NCBI GenBank assembly: GCA_030849075.1
Contig: JASAOO010003152.1
Coordinates: forward strand, 1-25,532
Direction: 5' to 3'
Length of the DNA stretch: 25,532 bases
Source of the DNA: Zelonia costaricensis
Lineage: Eukaryota; Euglenozoa; Kinetoplastea; Trypanosomatida; Trypanosomatidae
Shown here: one piece after another, positions 15,978-24,618 of the stretch
Layout of the letters: every line of letters begins with the position of its first letter
Position numbering within the stretch: position 1 is the stretch's first letter
Position numbers and translations under genes: made by a program
Notes under the pieces: generated by a model
The model's database searches: none
What the model was told of the DNA's origin: nothing
The model's input: only the letters and a program-made list of their open reading frames with translations

Positions 15978-16688
15978 TCACGACGGTGTCGGAGCACCCG
16001 TGTTCAGCGTGCTCATGATCTTCCGCGCCACGTCGTCTGGTGGTGTGTCGATGACTGGGCCGAAGGCGTCGTGGCGAAGCGACGACTTCTTGTCCTCGAT
16101 GCGGATGTCATCCTTGCCCGCCTCCTCCTTCATCGCACGCAGAAAAGCGTGGTAGTCGAACTGGCCGGGCCGCTTGTTGAACGTCTCCACCCACGTCTCG
16201 TAGAGGCGCGGGTATGTGTAGTACTTGAGCAGCATCTGTGTGAGGAAAATGCAGTCCACCCGCTTGAAGACCTCATCCTTGATCTCGCAGCGGACGAGCA
16301 CGAGCTGCTTGCTGCGCGCCAGCTCGGTGAAGAACTGAATCGTCATGTGGATCTGCGCGTTGTCCTGCTTCTTCTGCCACTCCCCGAGCGGCGCCACACC
16401 GACGAGGTCGTCCTTGAAGTTGGTCACCACGTTGAAGAGGCCCTTGTCCCGAAAGACCGGGATGACGAAGTACGGCGATGCCTTCAGCCGCGGCTCGAGG
16501 GCGTAGTACGCCTCCGACGAGATGGTGCGGCCCCAGTACTGCAGAAACTGCACGTGGTGGTTGTTCCAGATTGTAGCCACCTGCTGCGGTGTCGCCATCT
16601 CGAAGAGACTCTGCTTGCACACTTCATCGAGCGACTTGCGGCCCGGCCGCTTGAAGTAGCCGAGCGACACACGAGACGCACGCAGCAT
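15978..16688 (-). CDS. ATP11: ATP11 family F1-ATP synthase assembly chaperone
   Basis: 236 residues, ATG at 16688-16686, stop TGA at 15980-15978. The ATP11/ATPAF1 pattern is clear: KSLDEVCKQSLFE, then a VATIWNNHHV helix, ASPYFVIPVFRDKGLFNVVTNF (a core strand pair), IHMTIQFFTELARSKQLVLVRCEI and a final LTQMLLKYYTYP helix. Atp11 binds free F1 beta subunits in the mitochondrial matrix and prevents their aggregation during ATP synthase assembly. The N terminus (MLRASRVSLGYFKRPGRK) is basic with no acidic residue, fitting a short presequence. The protein is shorter than yeast and human forms (about 320), mainly through a reduced N-terminal region; the conserved domain appears complete. Confidence 0.92.
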   Translation of the reverse strand: MLRASRVSLGYFKRPGRKSLDEVCKQSLFEMATPQQVATIWNNHHVQFLQYWGRTISSEAYYALEPRLKASPYFVIPVFRDKGLFNVVTNFKDDLVGVAPLGEWQKKQDNAQIHMTIQFFTELARSKQLVLVRCEIKDEVFKRVDCIFLTQMLLKYYTYPRLYETWVETFNKRPGQFDYHAFLRAMKEEAGKDDIRIEDKKSSLRHDAFGPVIDTPPDDVARKIMSTLNTGAPTPS

Positions 16689-16735
16689 CCTCTAGTGCCA
16701 AGAACGATGCACGCTTGTGAGACTAAGGCTGGCAG

Positions 16736-16762
16736 GTGTGTGTGTGTGTGTGTGCCTGTGTG
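16736..16762. repeat. (GT)n microsatellite
   Basis: GT run on the + strand with a CC interruption, about 50 bases upstream of the ATP11 ATG. Confidence 0.85.
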
Positions 16763-17166
16763 TTTCAGGGCGCGTGGTGAGAAGCTTCAAGCCCCTTCTC
16801 CTTTCAGTAACACGGCGAAACGAGGAGAGGCAGTAGGTGCTCAAGTGAGGCGAGAAAGAGGTCGCAACATGACATCAAAACGCCATACAACGCTGCTGCG
16901 TGTTGGCTTGTGCGCTGCTTCTCTGGAGAAGGGCGCCTTGGCGCCACAGCCGATCAATCAGCCACACACACACACAAGCACAGCGTTCCTGTCAGCATTG
17001 AGGGACAAAGAGGTCCATCAGCAGAGTCGGGGAACTCGCCAGGCAAATGAAGTCGTTGCTTCTCTTGTCGCAATCTCGCCGCGGCACTGAAGGCAAGCGC
17101 CGACGGCACGAGTACTGCAGAGTCATCTAGATCCGCGAGGACGCACACACGCATCGACGCAGCGTT

Positions 17167-17217
17167 CTATCAAGACAAAGGGAGAAAGGGAAAGAAGGAG
17201 GCGGAAGGGAGGGTGGT
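17167..17217 (-). promoter_or_regulatory. Probable spliced-leader acceptor for ATP11
   Basis: On the minus strand a dense C/T tract (17217-17173) leads to AG at 17168-17167. This implies a long 5' UTR of about 478 nt. Nearer AGs exist (for example at about 16725-16720) but lack a good tract. Confidence 0.5.
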
Positions 17218-17408
17218 AGGCGACTCTCCGCTCTCCGCACTCGCGGAGGAGAAGCTCGCGAGCCCGCGATGCGAGGGGCTCTGCAGGGCAGATGAGAGCA
17301 TCGGTGCTGCGGACTTCTCCATTCGCGCACATCTCGTCCGCACCCTACGCCCCCCCTGCCCTCTTTCCTCCTCCCCCCCCACCCACACCCCTACACACAC
17401 CCCATCAT

Positions 17409-19433
17409 CTAATGAAACACAGCACGCCGCGATGGGGCGGCGTAGTCGAGCAGGTGCGCCTTCGGACTCCGGCGGAGACGGCTGCTTGCCGTGGCCGCGT
17501 GGTAGAGCCGCTCACCGGTGGCGCTCGTGGAGGAGCAACGCGAGGAGGACGCTGCGGACCCACACGCGCTGGCGCGGTCGCTGCTGCCTGCCCACAGACT
17601 CGCGCCTCGCTGCGGTAGCGAGTGCGTCGAGGACGCTCGAGAGCCGCCGGGCGAGGGAGCAGTACCGCTCGCAGCTCCAGTGCGACCGCCGCTGCTGCCC
17701 CCGCGCCGCGGCTTCAGCGCCGCGTCCAGCCGCCCACCCGTGCGTCCGTGCGGAGCTGGCGAGTCGCCGTCCCGGTCGCGCCAGCTGTGCGATCGGTGCC
17801 GCTGTGCGAGGCCGGTCGCAGCGCCCCCGCCCGCGCGCGCGCTCGTGGGATGCGGTGGCGGTGTGTCGAAGCGCGTGGAGCGGCGCCCGAGAGCCTTCAC
17901 TGGGGATGGGGAGCGCAGGGTGCGGCTCCCCCGCGTGCCAGCGGGCGGTGGCGTGGGCGACATGAGTGGGCGGCGCCGCTGTTGGTGCTGCGGCTGCTGC
18001 TCGCCACGGCGGGGCTGCAGCACGTGCTGATAGCCTGGCGGAGCGCCAGTCTTGGGGTTTGCGGTGCTGCCGACCGAGCGCTGACGGCCGTATGAGTCGC
18101 GCGACAAGGAGCGCAGGTAGAGGTTGCCCTCCTCGCGGGGGCCGCTGGTGGAGCGCCGTGCGCCGGCGGTGCTGCCGGTGCTGCTCTGCCGACTGCCCGC
18201 GCGGCTCCCGCTGCCCCGACGTGGTTCACCCGACGCGGCGCTGCTGGCATCCGCCCGAGACGCACGCGTGCCGGCCGCTGACGTGGAGTGAGGAAGGAGG
18301 CGCCGGTGACTGCGCTCCCGCTCGAGCGTGCGCAGCAGCGCCTGCTGCCCCTCCAGAGCCTCCTGCAGCTCCACGCGCAGGGCGGCGTTGGTGGCGCGCA
18401 GCCGCTCCGCCTCGGCCGCGAGTCGCACCTGCGCCTCGAAGTCGGCGCACAGCCGCTGCATCTCCTCCATCTTGTGCCGGCTGACCTGCACCAGCGCGTC
18501 CTTTTCGCGCCGCAGCCTCGCGTTGTCCGCCTCGGCGCGCGCCACTGCCTCGCGCAGGTGTGCGAGCTGAGCATGGAGTGTCTCTTCCGAGGAGCCGGTC
18601 GAAGTAGCGGCGTGCGTCCTAGTCGACGCGGCACGCAGCACGCTGGCGTGGTCGTCGTCGGCGACCCTGCATGTCGCGTTCGACCGCGTTGCCGTCGCCT
18701 CCGAGGCCCCTGCCACGCGCAGGGGGATGGGAAAGATGGCGCGCGTGAAGTCCACATCGTAGTCGAGCGTCAGGAAGCGCTGCTCCAGCACCTCCACGGC
18801 TATGTCCTCGTCGAGTTCGATCACCGTGTCGCCGACCCGAGTGCGGAGGCGGCCCGCGCTCGTCGATGCTCCGGCCATCATCGCCGCGGTGGAGGTGGTG
18901 AGCACCAGAGACTGCGAGCTCGCCTCTTCCTCTGCCGCGGCCACGGCCGTACCAGCAGCAGCAGCAGTGGTGGCAGGGCAGCGCTCCGACGAGGCAGACG
19001 ACTGCAGTGGCTGGTGTCGCTGCACATCGCGCTGAATGCGCTCCTTCATCTCGGCCACCGTCTCCACGTAAAAGTGCACCGCGGCGGAGCGACCAATCAA
19101 GGCGCCGTAGAGCATGTCGGCGAAGTTGCGAAAGGACTTGCGCACACCGGCGGACGCGGTGAGCGCGGCCACGTCCACCTCGCCGAGGCACGCCACGAGC
19201 TGCAGCGGGGTCGCGTGCGCGCTCAAGGACGAGGACGACGACGCCGCGGGAGCGCCATTCGCAGGTGCAGGTGCACTGAGGGCGGTGGGTGCGGTGGTGG
19301 TGGTGGTGCGGGCGGCGTCCGCTGTCTGCTGACTCTTGGACACCACGTTGAGCCGGAGCACGTGCCGTGCCGTGTCGGAGGCAAAGTGCACCACGTACCG
19401 GCCGCACGGCGAGTGCACGGTGCACTCGGACAT
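17409..19433 (-). CDS. CCDC61: CCDC61/VFL3-like basal-body coiled-coil protein
   Basis: 674 residues, ATG at 19433-19431, stop TAG at 17411-17409. The N-terminal 240 residues look like the XRCC4/SAS-6-type head of CCDC61: GRYVVHFASDTARHVLRLNV, then SFRNFADMLYGALIGRSAAVHFYVETVAEM, and RFLTLDYDVDFTRAIFPIPL (219-238), which closely resembles the family's RYLxLxYxVxFDRxHYPLPL block. Two low-complexity insertions (about 36-78 and 142-200) split the head. A coiled coil follows (about 282-378, with ETLHAQLAHLREAV and LRREKDALVQV), then a basic Ser/Arg-rich disordered tail, as in CCDC61. Family members form filaments and anchor basal-body fibres; Chlamydomonas VFL3 mutants have misplaced flagella. 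A basal-body role in this flagellate is therefore likely but inferred. The in-frame ORF extends 153 codons upstream from another ATG, but the strong acceptor 13 bases before the chosen ATG favours the short form. Confidence 0.78.
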   Translation of the reverse strand: MSECTVHSPCGRYVVHFASDTARHVLRLNVVSKSQQTADAARTTTTTAPTALSAPAPANGAPAASSSSSLSAHATPLQLVACLGEVDVAALTASAGVRKSFRNFADMLYGALIGRSAAVHFYVETVAEMKERIQRDVQRHQPLQSSASSERCPATTAAAAGTAVAAAEEEASSQSLVLTTSTAAMMAGASTSAGRLRTRVGDTVIELDEDIAVEVLEQRFLTLDYDVDFTRAIFPIPLRVAGASEATATRSNATCRVADDDHASVLRAASTRTHAATSTGSSEETLHAQLAHLREAVARAEADNARLRREKDALVQVSRHKMEEMQRLCADFEAQVRLAAEAERLRATNAALRVELQEALEGQQALLRTLERERSHRRLLPHSTSAAGTRASRADASSAASGEPRRGSGSRAGSRQSSTGSTAGARRSTSGPREEGNLYLRSLSRDSYGRQRSVGSTANPKTGAPPGYQHVLQPRRGEQQPQHQQRRRPLMSPTPPPAGTRGSRTLRSPSPVKALGRRSTRFDTPPPHPTSARAGGGAATGLAQRHRSHSWRDRDGDSPAPHGRTGGRLDAALKPRRGGSSGGRTGAASGTAPSPGGSRASSTHSLPQRGASLWAGSSDRASACGSAASSSRCSSTSATGERLYHAATASSRLRRSPKAHLLDYAAPSRRAVFH

Positions 19434-19446
19434 TTGGGAGCCGCGT

Positions 19447-19483
19447 CTGGGGGACAAAAAAGGGTGGAGAAGAAGGGAGGAAG
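19447..19483 (-). promoter_or_regulatory. Strong spliced-leader acceptor for the CCDC61-like gene
   Basis: On the minus strand a long C/T tract with a T6 core ends in CCCCCAG, with AG at 19448-19447, 13 nt before the ATG. It has a textbook layout and decides the start codon. Confidence 0.75.
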
Positions 19484-19491
19484 ACTTCTTA

Positions 19492-19519
19492 TGTGTGTGT
19501 GGGTGTGTGTGTGGGTGTG
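19492..19519. repeat. (TG)n imperfect microsatellite
   Basis: TG/GGTG units on the + strand immediately upstream of the acceptor tract of the CCDC61-like gene. Confidence 0.85.
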
Positions 19520-20248
19520 AAGGCTGCAAAGATGCTGCGCTCTGGTCGTGCGTCCTGGCAGTGGGCGAGGGAGGAGAACGGACAGCGCAGCCACACGTCC
19601 AGCAGCGGCTCCCTCTCCCTCTTTCCTGAACGGCGTAGAGCACCGCCCGGTTCGCACGGCGAGGCAGAAGCGAGCACCTGTCTCTATCTCTCTCTCTCTT
19701 ATGGCGATGATGCGTGGTGTGCTTTGCGAGCGGTGTGGCTGCAGGAGGAGGAGGGGGGGCAGGTTCAGGTGGCAGAAGGAGGTTAAGTGAAACCGAACGA
19801 ATAGAAAGCGAGCGAGAGAGAAACAAGAGGGAGAGAGACGTGATACGGTGCACGTGCGTCACAGCGAGGAGGGCGGTGCTCGAGCTTGGCATCTTGCTTT
19901 ATTCACTTTTCTCGNTCACTCTTCTCGGAGGGGCCAGATTCTGCACCTCGTCAAGAAGTCATGCATACTCTGCTCGCGATCCCGTGTCTGGGGCTGCTGC
20001 ATGACCGCTGCGAACTGTACATGCAGCTGCTGATACTGCCCTCCGCCTTCGCTCTCAAGCCAGGGCGAGCGAGTGCGCCCTCCCCCCTCTCCTTTCTTTT
20101 TTCTTGTTTCTCATCAGGTCTTGCTGCCCCTGCTCTTGGGCGGCTCGCGTGACGCAGCCGCACTGGTCACCCAAGGTGGCGACGCGTCACCACGCACGCT
20201 GCACGCCCCCTCACTCGCACGGCACACAAGAATTTCTCGCGTGCCGTC

Positions 20249-21613
20249 TCAGCGGTAGACGACCGCCATCTCTGGCACCTCGGCATCCGCGACCACTCGC
20301 TCCAGCGACTCGGCCACGAAGTTGTTGGAGTCGTTCTCTCTGATGAGCGGCGCGGTGGACGGCGGCGCGGGCGGCTTCTGCCACCGCGCGAGCACCCCCG
20401 CAGGCACGGCCACCACAGAGCCCACGGCATGGGTGGCCGGGTCGAGGAGGTACAGCCGCGCCGCCTGCCCGTGCGGCGAGGCCGCCTCCATGACGTGCCC
20501 CACCACCGCCTCTCGCGCGATGTCGAGGAACGGGGGCGGGTAGAAGAGGGGGTGGCCGACGTGGTGGCGCTCCTGCTCGAAGTAGTCCGCCCACGTCTCG
20601 GCGCGGAGCTGGTAGAAGAGCCGCAGCACCTCCTGCACCACCGCGGGCGGCGTGGTGTCAGCGTCCAGGTCGATAAGCGATGGCATCCCCGAGTGCTGCG
20701 GACGACGGAGGCCATTCGACGATGCCGAGTCCTCGATGAAGACGTTCACACGCATGTCGAGCTGCAGCGGCTCCCCCTTCACCGCTTCGGTTGGCGCAAC
20801 TCTGTGCAGCAGCGCCGCGATCACCGACTGCGGGTCGGCCGCTTCGTGCTTCGCGGGTGGCAGGACCCCGGCGGAGGCGAGCGACTCCCGCACCCGCGCC
20901 CACTCCACCGCGAAGGCGGCCTCGACGCGACGCGACAGCGTGCGGCTGAACTGCGGGTTGCGCACCACCTCCACGCCCATGGCGCAATCTGGATGGCAGT
21001 AGAACTTGTACGACTTGTCCAGCCTAGCGGCCGCGGCGCGCAGGGCCTGAGCGGAGGGCATGGACACCGTCGGCGGGGGCGGCAACACCGCGCTGGACAC
21101 GTCGCGGCCCAGCGAGGAGGCCGATAAGGACAGGCATGAGGGCGATGTGGCGGTGCTGACGATGGCGGGAGCCGGGACGCCGGTGTCGACCGCGCTGCTT
21201 GAGCGCTGTCGCTTGTGGCCGGGTGCGGCGGTGGTGGTGGCGTTGTCAGCGCTAGTGGTGGTGCCGGTGACACCACAAGGGAGGCCGCTGGCCGCTGCTC
21301 GAGGTGTTGCCACCTCTTTGCAGAGCCACTCACGCGAGAACACGTCCCGAGCGCACGTCAGGTGTGTGCGCGACCCGCACCACTCGCAGATGACGGTCGG
21401 CACGCCAGCCAGGTCAAGGCCACACACGGTGCACAGGCAATGAAAGCACCGCAGCGGCTGCAGAGGCGGCGGTGGCGATGGCGGTGGTGGGGGGTGGGCG
21501 GTGCCATTGGAATCGCTCGAAGACGGGTGGGGCCCTGCAGCAGCGTGCTGAGCTGCTGCGGAAAGCGGTGGGACGAACCCCGGCAGCTGGCCTACGCTGC
21601 ACGTGCACGGCAT
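20249..21613 (-). CDS. PHD-like zinc-finger protein with split finger, otherwise unknown
   Basis: 454 residues, ATG at 21613-21611, stop TGA at 20251-20249. A PHD-type ligand series is visible after a Pro-rich N terminus: C56-x2-C59, C61-x2-C64, C76-x2-C79, H84-x2-C87, then W96-L-C98. The last local Cys of a normal PHD is missing. An Ala/Ser/Thr-rich stretch of about 105 residues follows, with KRQR near 134-137, and then YKFYCHPDC (C206, C210) could close the finger. The rest has conserved-looking blocks (LFYQLRAETWADYFEQERHH and HPLFYPPPFLDIAREAVVGHV, about 332-373) that I cannot assign. PHD fingers commonly read histone tails, so a nuclear chromatin role is possible, but this is inferred from the finger only. 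The chosen ATG is the first in frame and sits 8 nt after a good acceptor AG. Confidence 0.72.
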   Translation of the reverse strand: MPCTCSVGQLPGFVPPLSAAAQHAAAGPHPSSSDSNGTAHPPPPPSPPPPLQPLRCFHCLCTVCGLDLAGVPTVICEWCGSRTHLTCARDVFSREWLCKEVATPRAAASGLPCGVTGTTTSADNATTTAAPGHKRQRSSSAVDTGVPAPAIVSTATSPSCLSLSASSLGRDVSSAVLPPPPTVSMPSAQALRAAAARLDKSYKFYCHPDCAMGVEVVRNPQFSRTLSRRVEAAFAVEWARVRESLASAGVLPPAKHEAADPQSVIAALLHRVAPTEAVKGEPLQLDMRVNVFIEDSASSNGLRRPQHSGMPSLIDLDADTTPPAVVQEVLRLFYQLRAETWADYFEQERHHVGHPLFYPPPFLDIAREAVVGHVMEAASPHGQAARLYLLDPATHAVGSVVAVPAGVLARWQKPPAPPSTAPLIRENDSNNFVAESLERVVADAEVPEMAVVYR

Positions 21614-22179
21614 GGGCTGCACTGTGGAAGGAATGCGGAGCGAGAGAGAGCGGGACAGAGCGCGCAACGGGAAGCGCAGGGAGAGGAGGGGGTGGCGGTG
21701 GTGACGCGTCGGCAAGACGGAGGAAGGGTGGCGACTACACAAGGCCACCGTCGGGGTGGGAGATGGGGGGGTGGCGCCGTGCCGCACCTCGCGTGACACT
21801 CCACACAAAGCGGGCCCGCCTTTCCTGATCCGTGAAGGAACGCCACTCCAGTGAAAGCAGCCGATGCAGTTCCATTGTCAGTGCAGTGGTTGATGTGGGG
21901 GAGGGGGGGGGGGCGAGAGAAGAAGAAGGCTTCTCCCTCTCTCCACTCCTCCGCACTCGTGTCAGCATCACTGGAAGGACGTCTGTCCACTCGCCTTTGC
22001 AACACGTCAGGTGCCCTCCGGCAGACGCGTCGAGCTTTTTCTTCTTCTCTTTCGCAGGACATCCGCTCAGGCTGTCTTGCGTGTCCACCACCACCACCGC
22101 TCCCCACCCACCCCTCAGTCTTGCTGCTGCGCGTCCGCGCGTCGCGAGAAGGTGCGTCGAAGCAGCAGAAGGTGGCCGC
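21614..22179. other. Spacer: 3' UTR of the 22180-23268 gene and 5' region of the PHD-like gene
   Basis: No gene supported. Holds the acceptor tract at 21694-21622 and a G-rich run on the + strand near 21898-21913. Confidence 0.7.
21622..21694 (-). promoter_or_regulatory. Strong spliced-leader acceptor for the PHD-like gene
   Basis: On the minus strand C/T-rich DNA from about 21694 runs through CTCTCTCTCGCTCC to TTCCTTCCACAG, with AG at 21623-21622. The 5' UTR would be only about 8 nt. Confidence 0.65.
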
Positions 22180-23268
22180 TCACGGTGCACCGTGACCCAC
22201 CTCTGCGGAGGCGTGCGCCGTCTCCAACAGCGTCCGCAGCTGCCGGGCCTGGCTGGACAGGAAGCTCTCCGCAGGGTCGAGCAGCGCCGCCGCCTGCCAC
22301 GGCACGGCAGGGCTGTCGGGTGCCGCCGTTGCGGCCTGGCCACCCGCCGCGACCACGTGACACCACAGAAAGAACAGCACAAGCCAAACGTGATGGCTGG
22401 CCTGCAGACGGGTACGACTCGCATCGCTGAAGGTGGCGGCCGGGTCGCCGGTGCGGATGGGGTGCGTGGCGGCCAGCAGGCGCGTCGGGGCGAACGCCGC
22501 CGTCGCGGTGGCCGCACTCGGCGAGTTTGCGGGGAAGAAGAAGCGGTGGACGGACTGGATGTGGGCTTCGGCGAAGCGCTGTGGTGCCCTCAAGCCGTCA
22601 GACGACGAGGCGGTGGACGGGCTCAGCGGCGCCGGCGGGGCCGCGCGAGCGTCGTAGAGCTGCTGGCACCCGCGCATTCGTGCGAAGGGCGTGTTGGCAA
22701 GGTCGGTGTGGTGCAGCTCGTACGACTGCCGCAGCACCATCGCGTACATCTGCTGGAAGGCCGCCTCCTGCCGCGCGGCCCAGAAGCCCCACACGGCCGG
22801 GGCTTCCAAACACGGCAGCGATGGGCTCGTGCAGCCAGCGCCGAGGTGCGCCTCGCCCGCGTGCGCAACCACCGCGCCTTGTACGTCTTCGGGTGAAGCA
22901 GCCTGACCTGTGGCAAAGCACTGCGCCCACCGTCGCACCGCAGCCAGCCACGCCTTCTCCGTCGCAAGCCGGAGCTGCTCGCGCGCCTGCACCTCCTCGG
23001 TGAGGTAGCCAATGTAAGTCTTGTTGTCGCGGAGCTGCGTGCCCGACTCGCCTGGCCCACTCACCGCGGCAGCGTGGCCCGTGGAGTCCACGGCTTTGCC
23101 GTGAAGAGGTGACGCCGGGGAGTGCCCTGCGAGGTGCTGCGACACCTGCTGTTGTTCCTGCTGAACGGTGCGCCGGTGCGCGGTGAGGAGGAGGGTGTAG
23201 TCCTCTGTCCGCAGCACGCACAGCCGCGCCACGGCATCAACAAGGTCGGCGGCGTGCGGGTCCAGCAT
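22180..23268 (-). CDS. Orphan protein with one possible membrane segment
   Basis: 362 residues, ATG at 23268-23266, stop TGA at 22182-22180. I do not recognise the family. The first 45 residues (LVDAVARLCVLRTEDYTLLL, then a Q-rich stretch) and residues about 80-120 (KTYIGYLTEEVQAREQLRLA) look helical and possibly coiled coil. Another block (about 158-205, with VWGFWAARQEAAFQQMYAMV) is rich in aromatic residues. Residues about 291-309 (SHHVWLVLFFLWCHVVAA) could span a membrane once or be a buried helix. No signal peptide is evident. Third-position GC and a very good acceptor 18 nt before the ATG support a real gene. A kinetoplastid-specific structural protein is a guess only. Confidence 0.75.
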   Translation of the reverse strand: MLDPHAADLVDAVARLCVLRTEDYTLLLTAHRRTVQQEQQQVSQHLAGHSPASPLHGKAVDSTGHAAAVSGPGESGTQLRDNKTYIGYLTEEVQAREQLRLATEKAWLAAVRRWAQCFATGQAASPEDVQGAVVAHAGEAHLGAGCTSPSLPCLEAPAVWGFWAARQEAAFQQMYAMVLRQSYELHHTDLANTPFARMRGCQQLYDARAAPPAPLSPSTASSSDGLRAPQRFAEAHIQSVHRFFFPANSPSAATATAAFAPTRLLAATHPIRTGDPAATFSDASRTRLQASHHVWLVLFFLWCHVVAAGGQAATAAPDSPAVPWQAAALLDPAESFLSSQARQLRTLLETAHASAEVGHGAP

Positions 23269-24300
23269 GGCCCTTGGGGTGCAGCGCTGCGAAAGAAAAG
23301 CAGTCGCGCTCCGTCAAGAACAAAAAGAAAAGCAAGAAGAGGAAAAGAAGAAGAGTGAAGCTGATCGTTGTATCTAGTGTTGTTGGAGCTTGGGGCGTGC
23401 AGGCAGGTGGGCAGGGTCGTGCGCGCACGAGGATTCTCTTCCTCGAGAAAGCTGTCACTGCTCCGAAGAAGCGGATACGAGTGTGCGTGCTCGTGGGGCA
23501 CTAACGCGTGTGATGTGGAGTAGCAGAAACCGCGAAGTCCTTCGTTGTCGCTCTCTCGCTCTGTGCGTGAAAGAGTGCGGACGGACAAGGAAGCATGGGC
23601 AGCTGCACAAGAGCAGCCGGCGCCCACGGTGTGTGGGGGTGGGGATGTGAAAAATGTTGCTGAAAGTGCAAAAAAGGCGTGAAAAAGAAAAGAGATCGAG
23701 GGAATGTCGGAGCTGCAAGTGCGGCGCGTGCATCAACGGCGTCTGACGCTCGCGGTTTTTTTGTTGTTGTTGGTGTTGTGAGACACGACAACTTGGCGGG
23801 GACACCGGTCGCCATCGCGTCATGCATGTGCGCGGCGTACCGTGAATGGAGAAGTCCCACGCAACTCTCCCCACGGCCACCAACCACATTCGCCGGCGCA
23901 ACGCGGCAAGGCATAGCTGACCAGTCAGCCGCTGCACGTCACGCGATGCAGGACACGCTCGGGTACACACACGGAAGCGGTCGTGGCATGCAAAAACAAA
24001 AGAAGAAACTGATGCGCCGGATCCGAACATGCCAACCCGCGTCCGAGTCGCTGCCGCCGGCTAGTCAAGTTTCTTCTCGTCATTTTCCTTTTGGGGGGGT
24101 TTGCTTTTTTTTTTCAGATGAATGAGAAAGGAGAAAGCAAGAAGGGAGGCGAGACGGCGTCGCACCCCACCGACACGTGCGTGTGGCATGCGCCGGACGT
24201 CATGAGAGAGAGAGCCGAAGAGAGAGGAGAGGGGGGAGGGCTTGCCCACCACGCCGGCACACACGTACACACACACGCATCGTGCATCACGCGTGCATGC
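23269..24300. other. Spacer: RPL36 3' UTR and 5' region of the 22180-23268 gene
   Basis: 1.03 kb without a supported gene. Contains the long T/C tract for the downstream gene, a T-rich patch on the + strand (23755-23775), a T10 run (24105-24114) and CA-type runs near 24261-24279. Confidence 0.7.
23287..23352 (-). promoter_or_regulatory. Strong spliced-leader acceptor for the 22180-23268 gene
   Basis: On the minus strand a very long T/C tract (about 23352-23308) is followed by CTTTTCTTTCGCAG, with AG at 23288-23287. The 5' UTR would be about 18 nt. An AG in ACGGAG, between the two T/C parts, is an alternative. Confidence 0.7.
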
Positions 24301-24618
24301 TTAGTGGTGCTTCTTCGTGGCGTGGCGGAGCGCCTCCTCCATCTTCGCGCGCTTCTTCTTCGCCGCAGTGAAGTCGCCGAGGCGCTTCTTGCAGTACTTG
24401 AGGGCGCGCTTCTCCTTACCGACACGCAGGAACTCCTGCACACGCTTCTCCAGGGGGGACAGGCCGACGAGGTCCGCAATGATGGCCTTGACAGCGCGCA
24501 GGTGCTTGTGCGGCACGGCAAAGCGGTCGTTCGGCGACGGCTGGCGCGGGCGGCGGGTCGTCACGTGGCCCTTGTTGAAGCCGGCGATGATGCCGGTTCG
24601 GGGGGTAGGAGCGGACAT
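24301..24618 (-). CDS. RPL36: 60S ribosomal protein L36 (eL36)
   Basis: 105 residues, ATG at 24618-24616, stop TAA at 24303-24301; the human protein is also 105 residues. The family pattern is complete: TGIIAGFNKGHVTTRRPRQP near the start, FAVPHKHLRAVKAIIADLVGLSPLEKRVQEFL in the middle (residues 33-64), and a Lys/Arg-rich end KRAKMEEALRHATKKHH. It is a structural protein of the large cytosolic ribosomal subunit. The frame is open upstream to 24816, but that part is low complexity and contains the splice signal, so the conserved start at 24618 is correct. Confidence 0.97.
   Translation of the reverse strand: MSAPTPRTGIIAGFNKGHVTTRRPRQPSPNDRFAVPHKHLRAVKAIIADLVGLSPLEKRVQEFLRVGKEKRALKYCKKRLGDFTAAKKKRAKMEEALRHATKKHH

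Larger units (their letters stand above)
16689..17408. other. Spacer: 3' UTR of the CCDC61-like gene and 5' region of ATP11
   Basis: No gene supported. It has TG and CA runs on the + strand (16736-16762 and 16962-16976) and the strong C/T tract at 17217-17173 on the minus strand. Confidence 0.7.
19434..20248. other. Spacer: 3' UTR of the PHD-like gene and 5' region of the CCDC61-like gene
   Basis: No gene supported. The frame 19892-19434 is open and in phase with the CCDC61-like gene but is low complexity (Pro, His, Thr, Arg). It includes a TG run (19492-19519), a T/C run on the + strand (about 19681-19700), and one unresolved base (N) at 19915. Confidence 0.65.

Noticed and set aside
19434..19892. 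In-frame N-terminal extension of the CCDC61-like protein from an upstream ATG
   Set aside because: The best acceptor in the window lies between this ATG and the start at 19433. The extension is Pro/His/Thr/Arg low complexity made from spacer repeats.
19915..19915. Unresolved base (N)
   Set aside because: A single sequencing or assembly ambiguity in a spacer; it affects no called gene.
21614..21808. In-frame upstream extension of the PHD-like protein
   Set aside because: Starts at a non-ATG codon and crosses the strong acceptor at 21623-21622.
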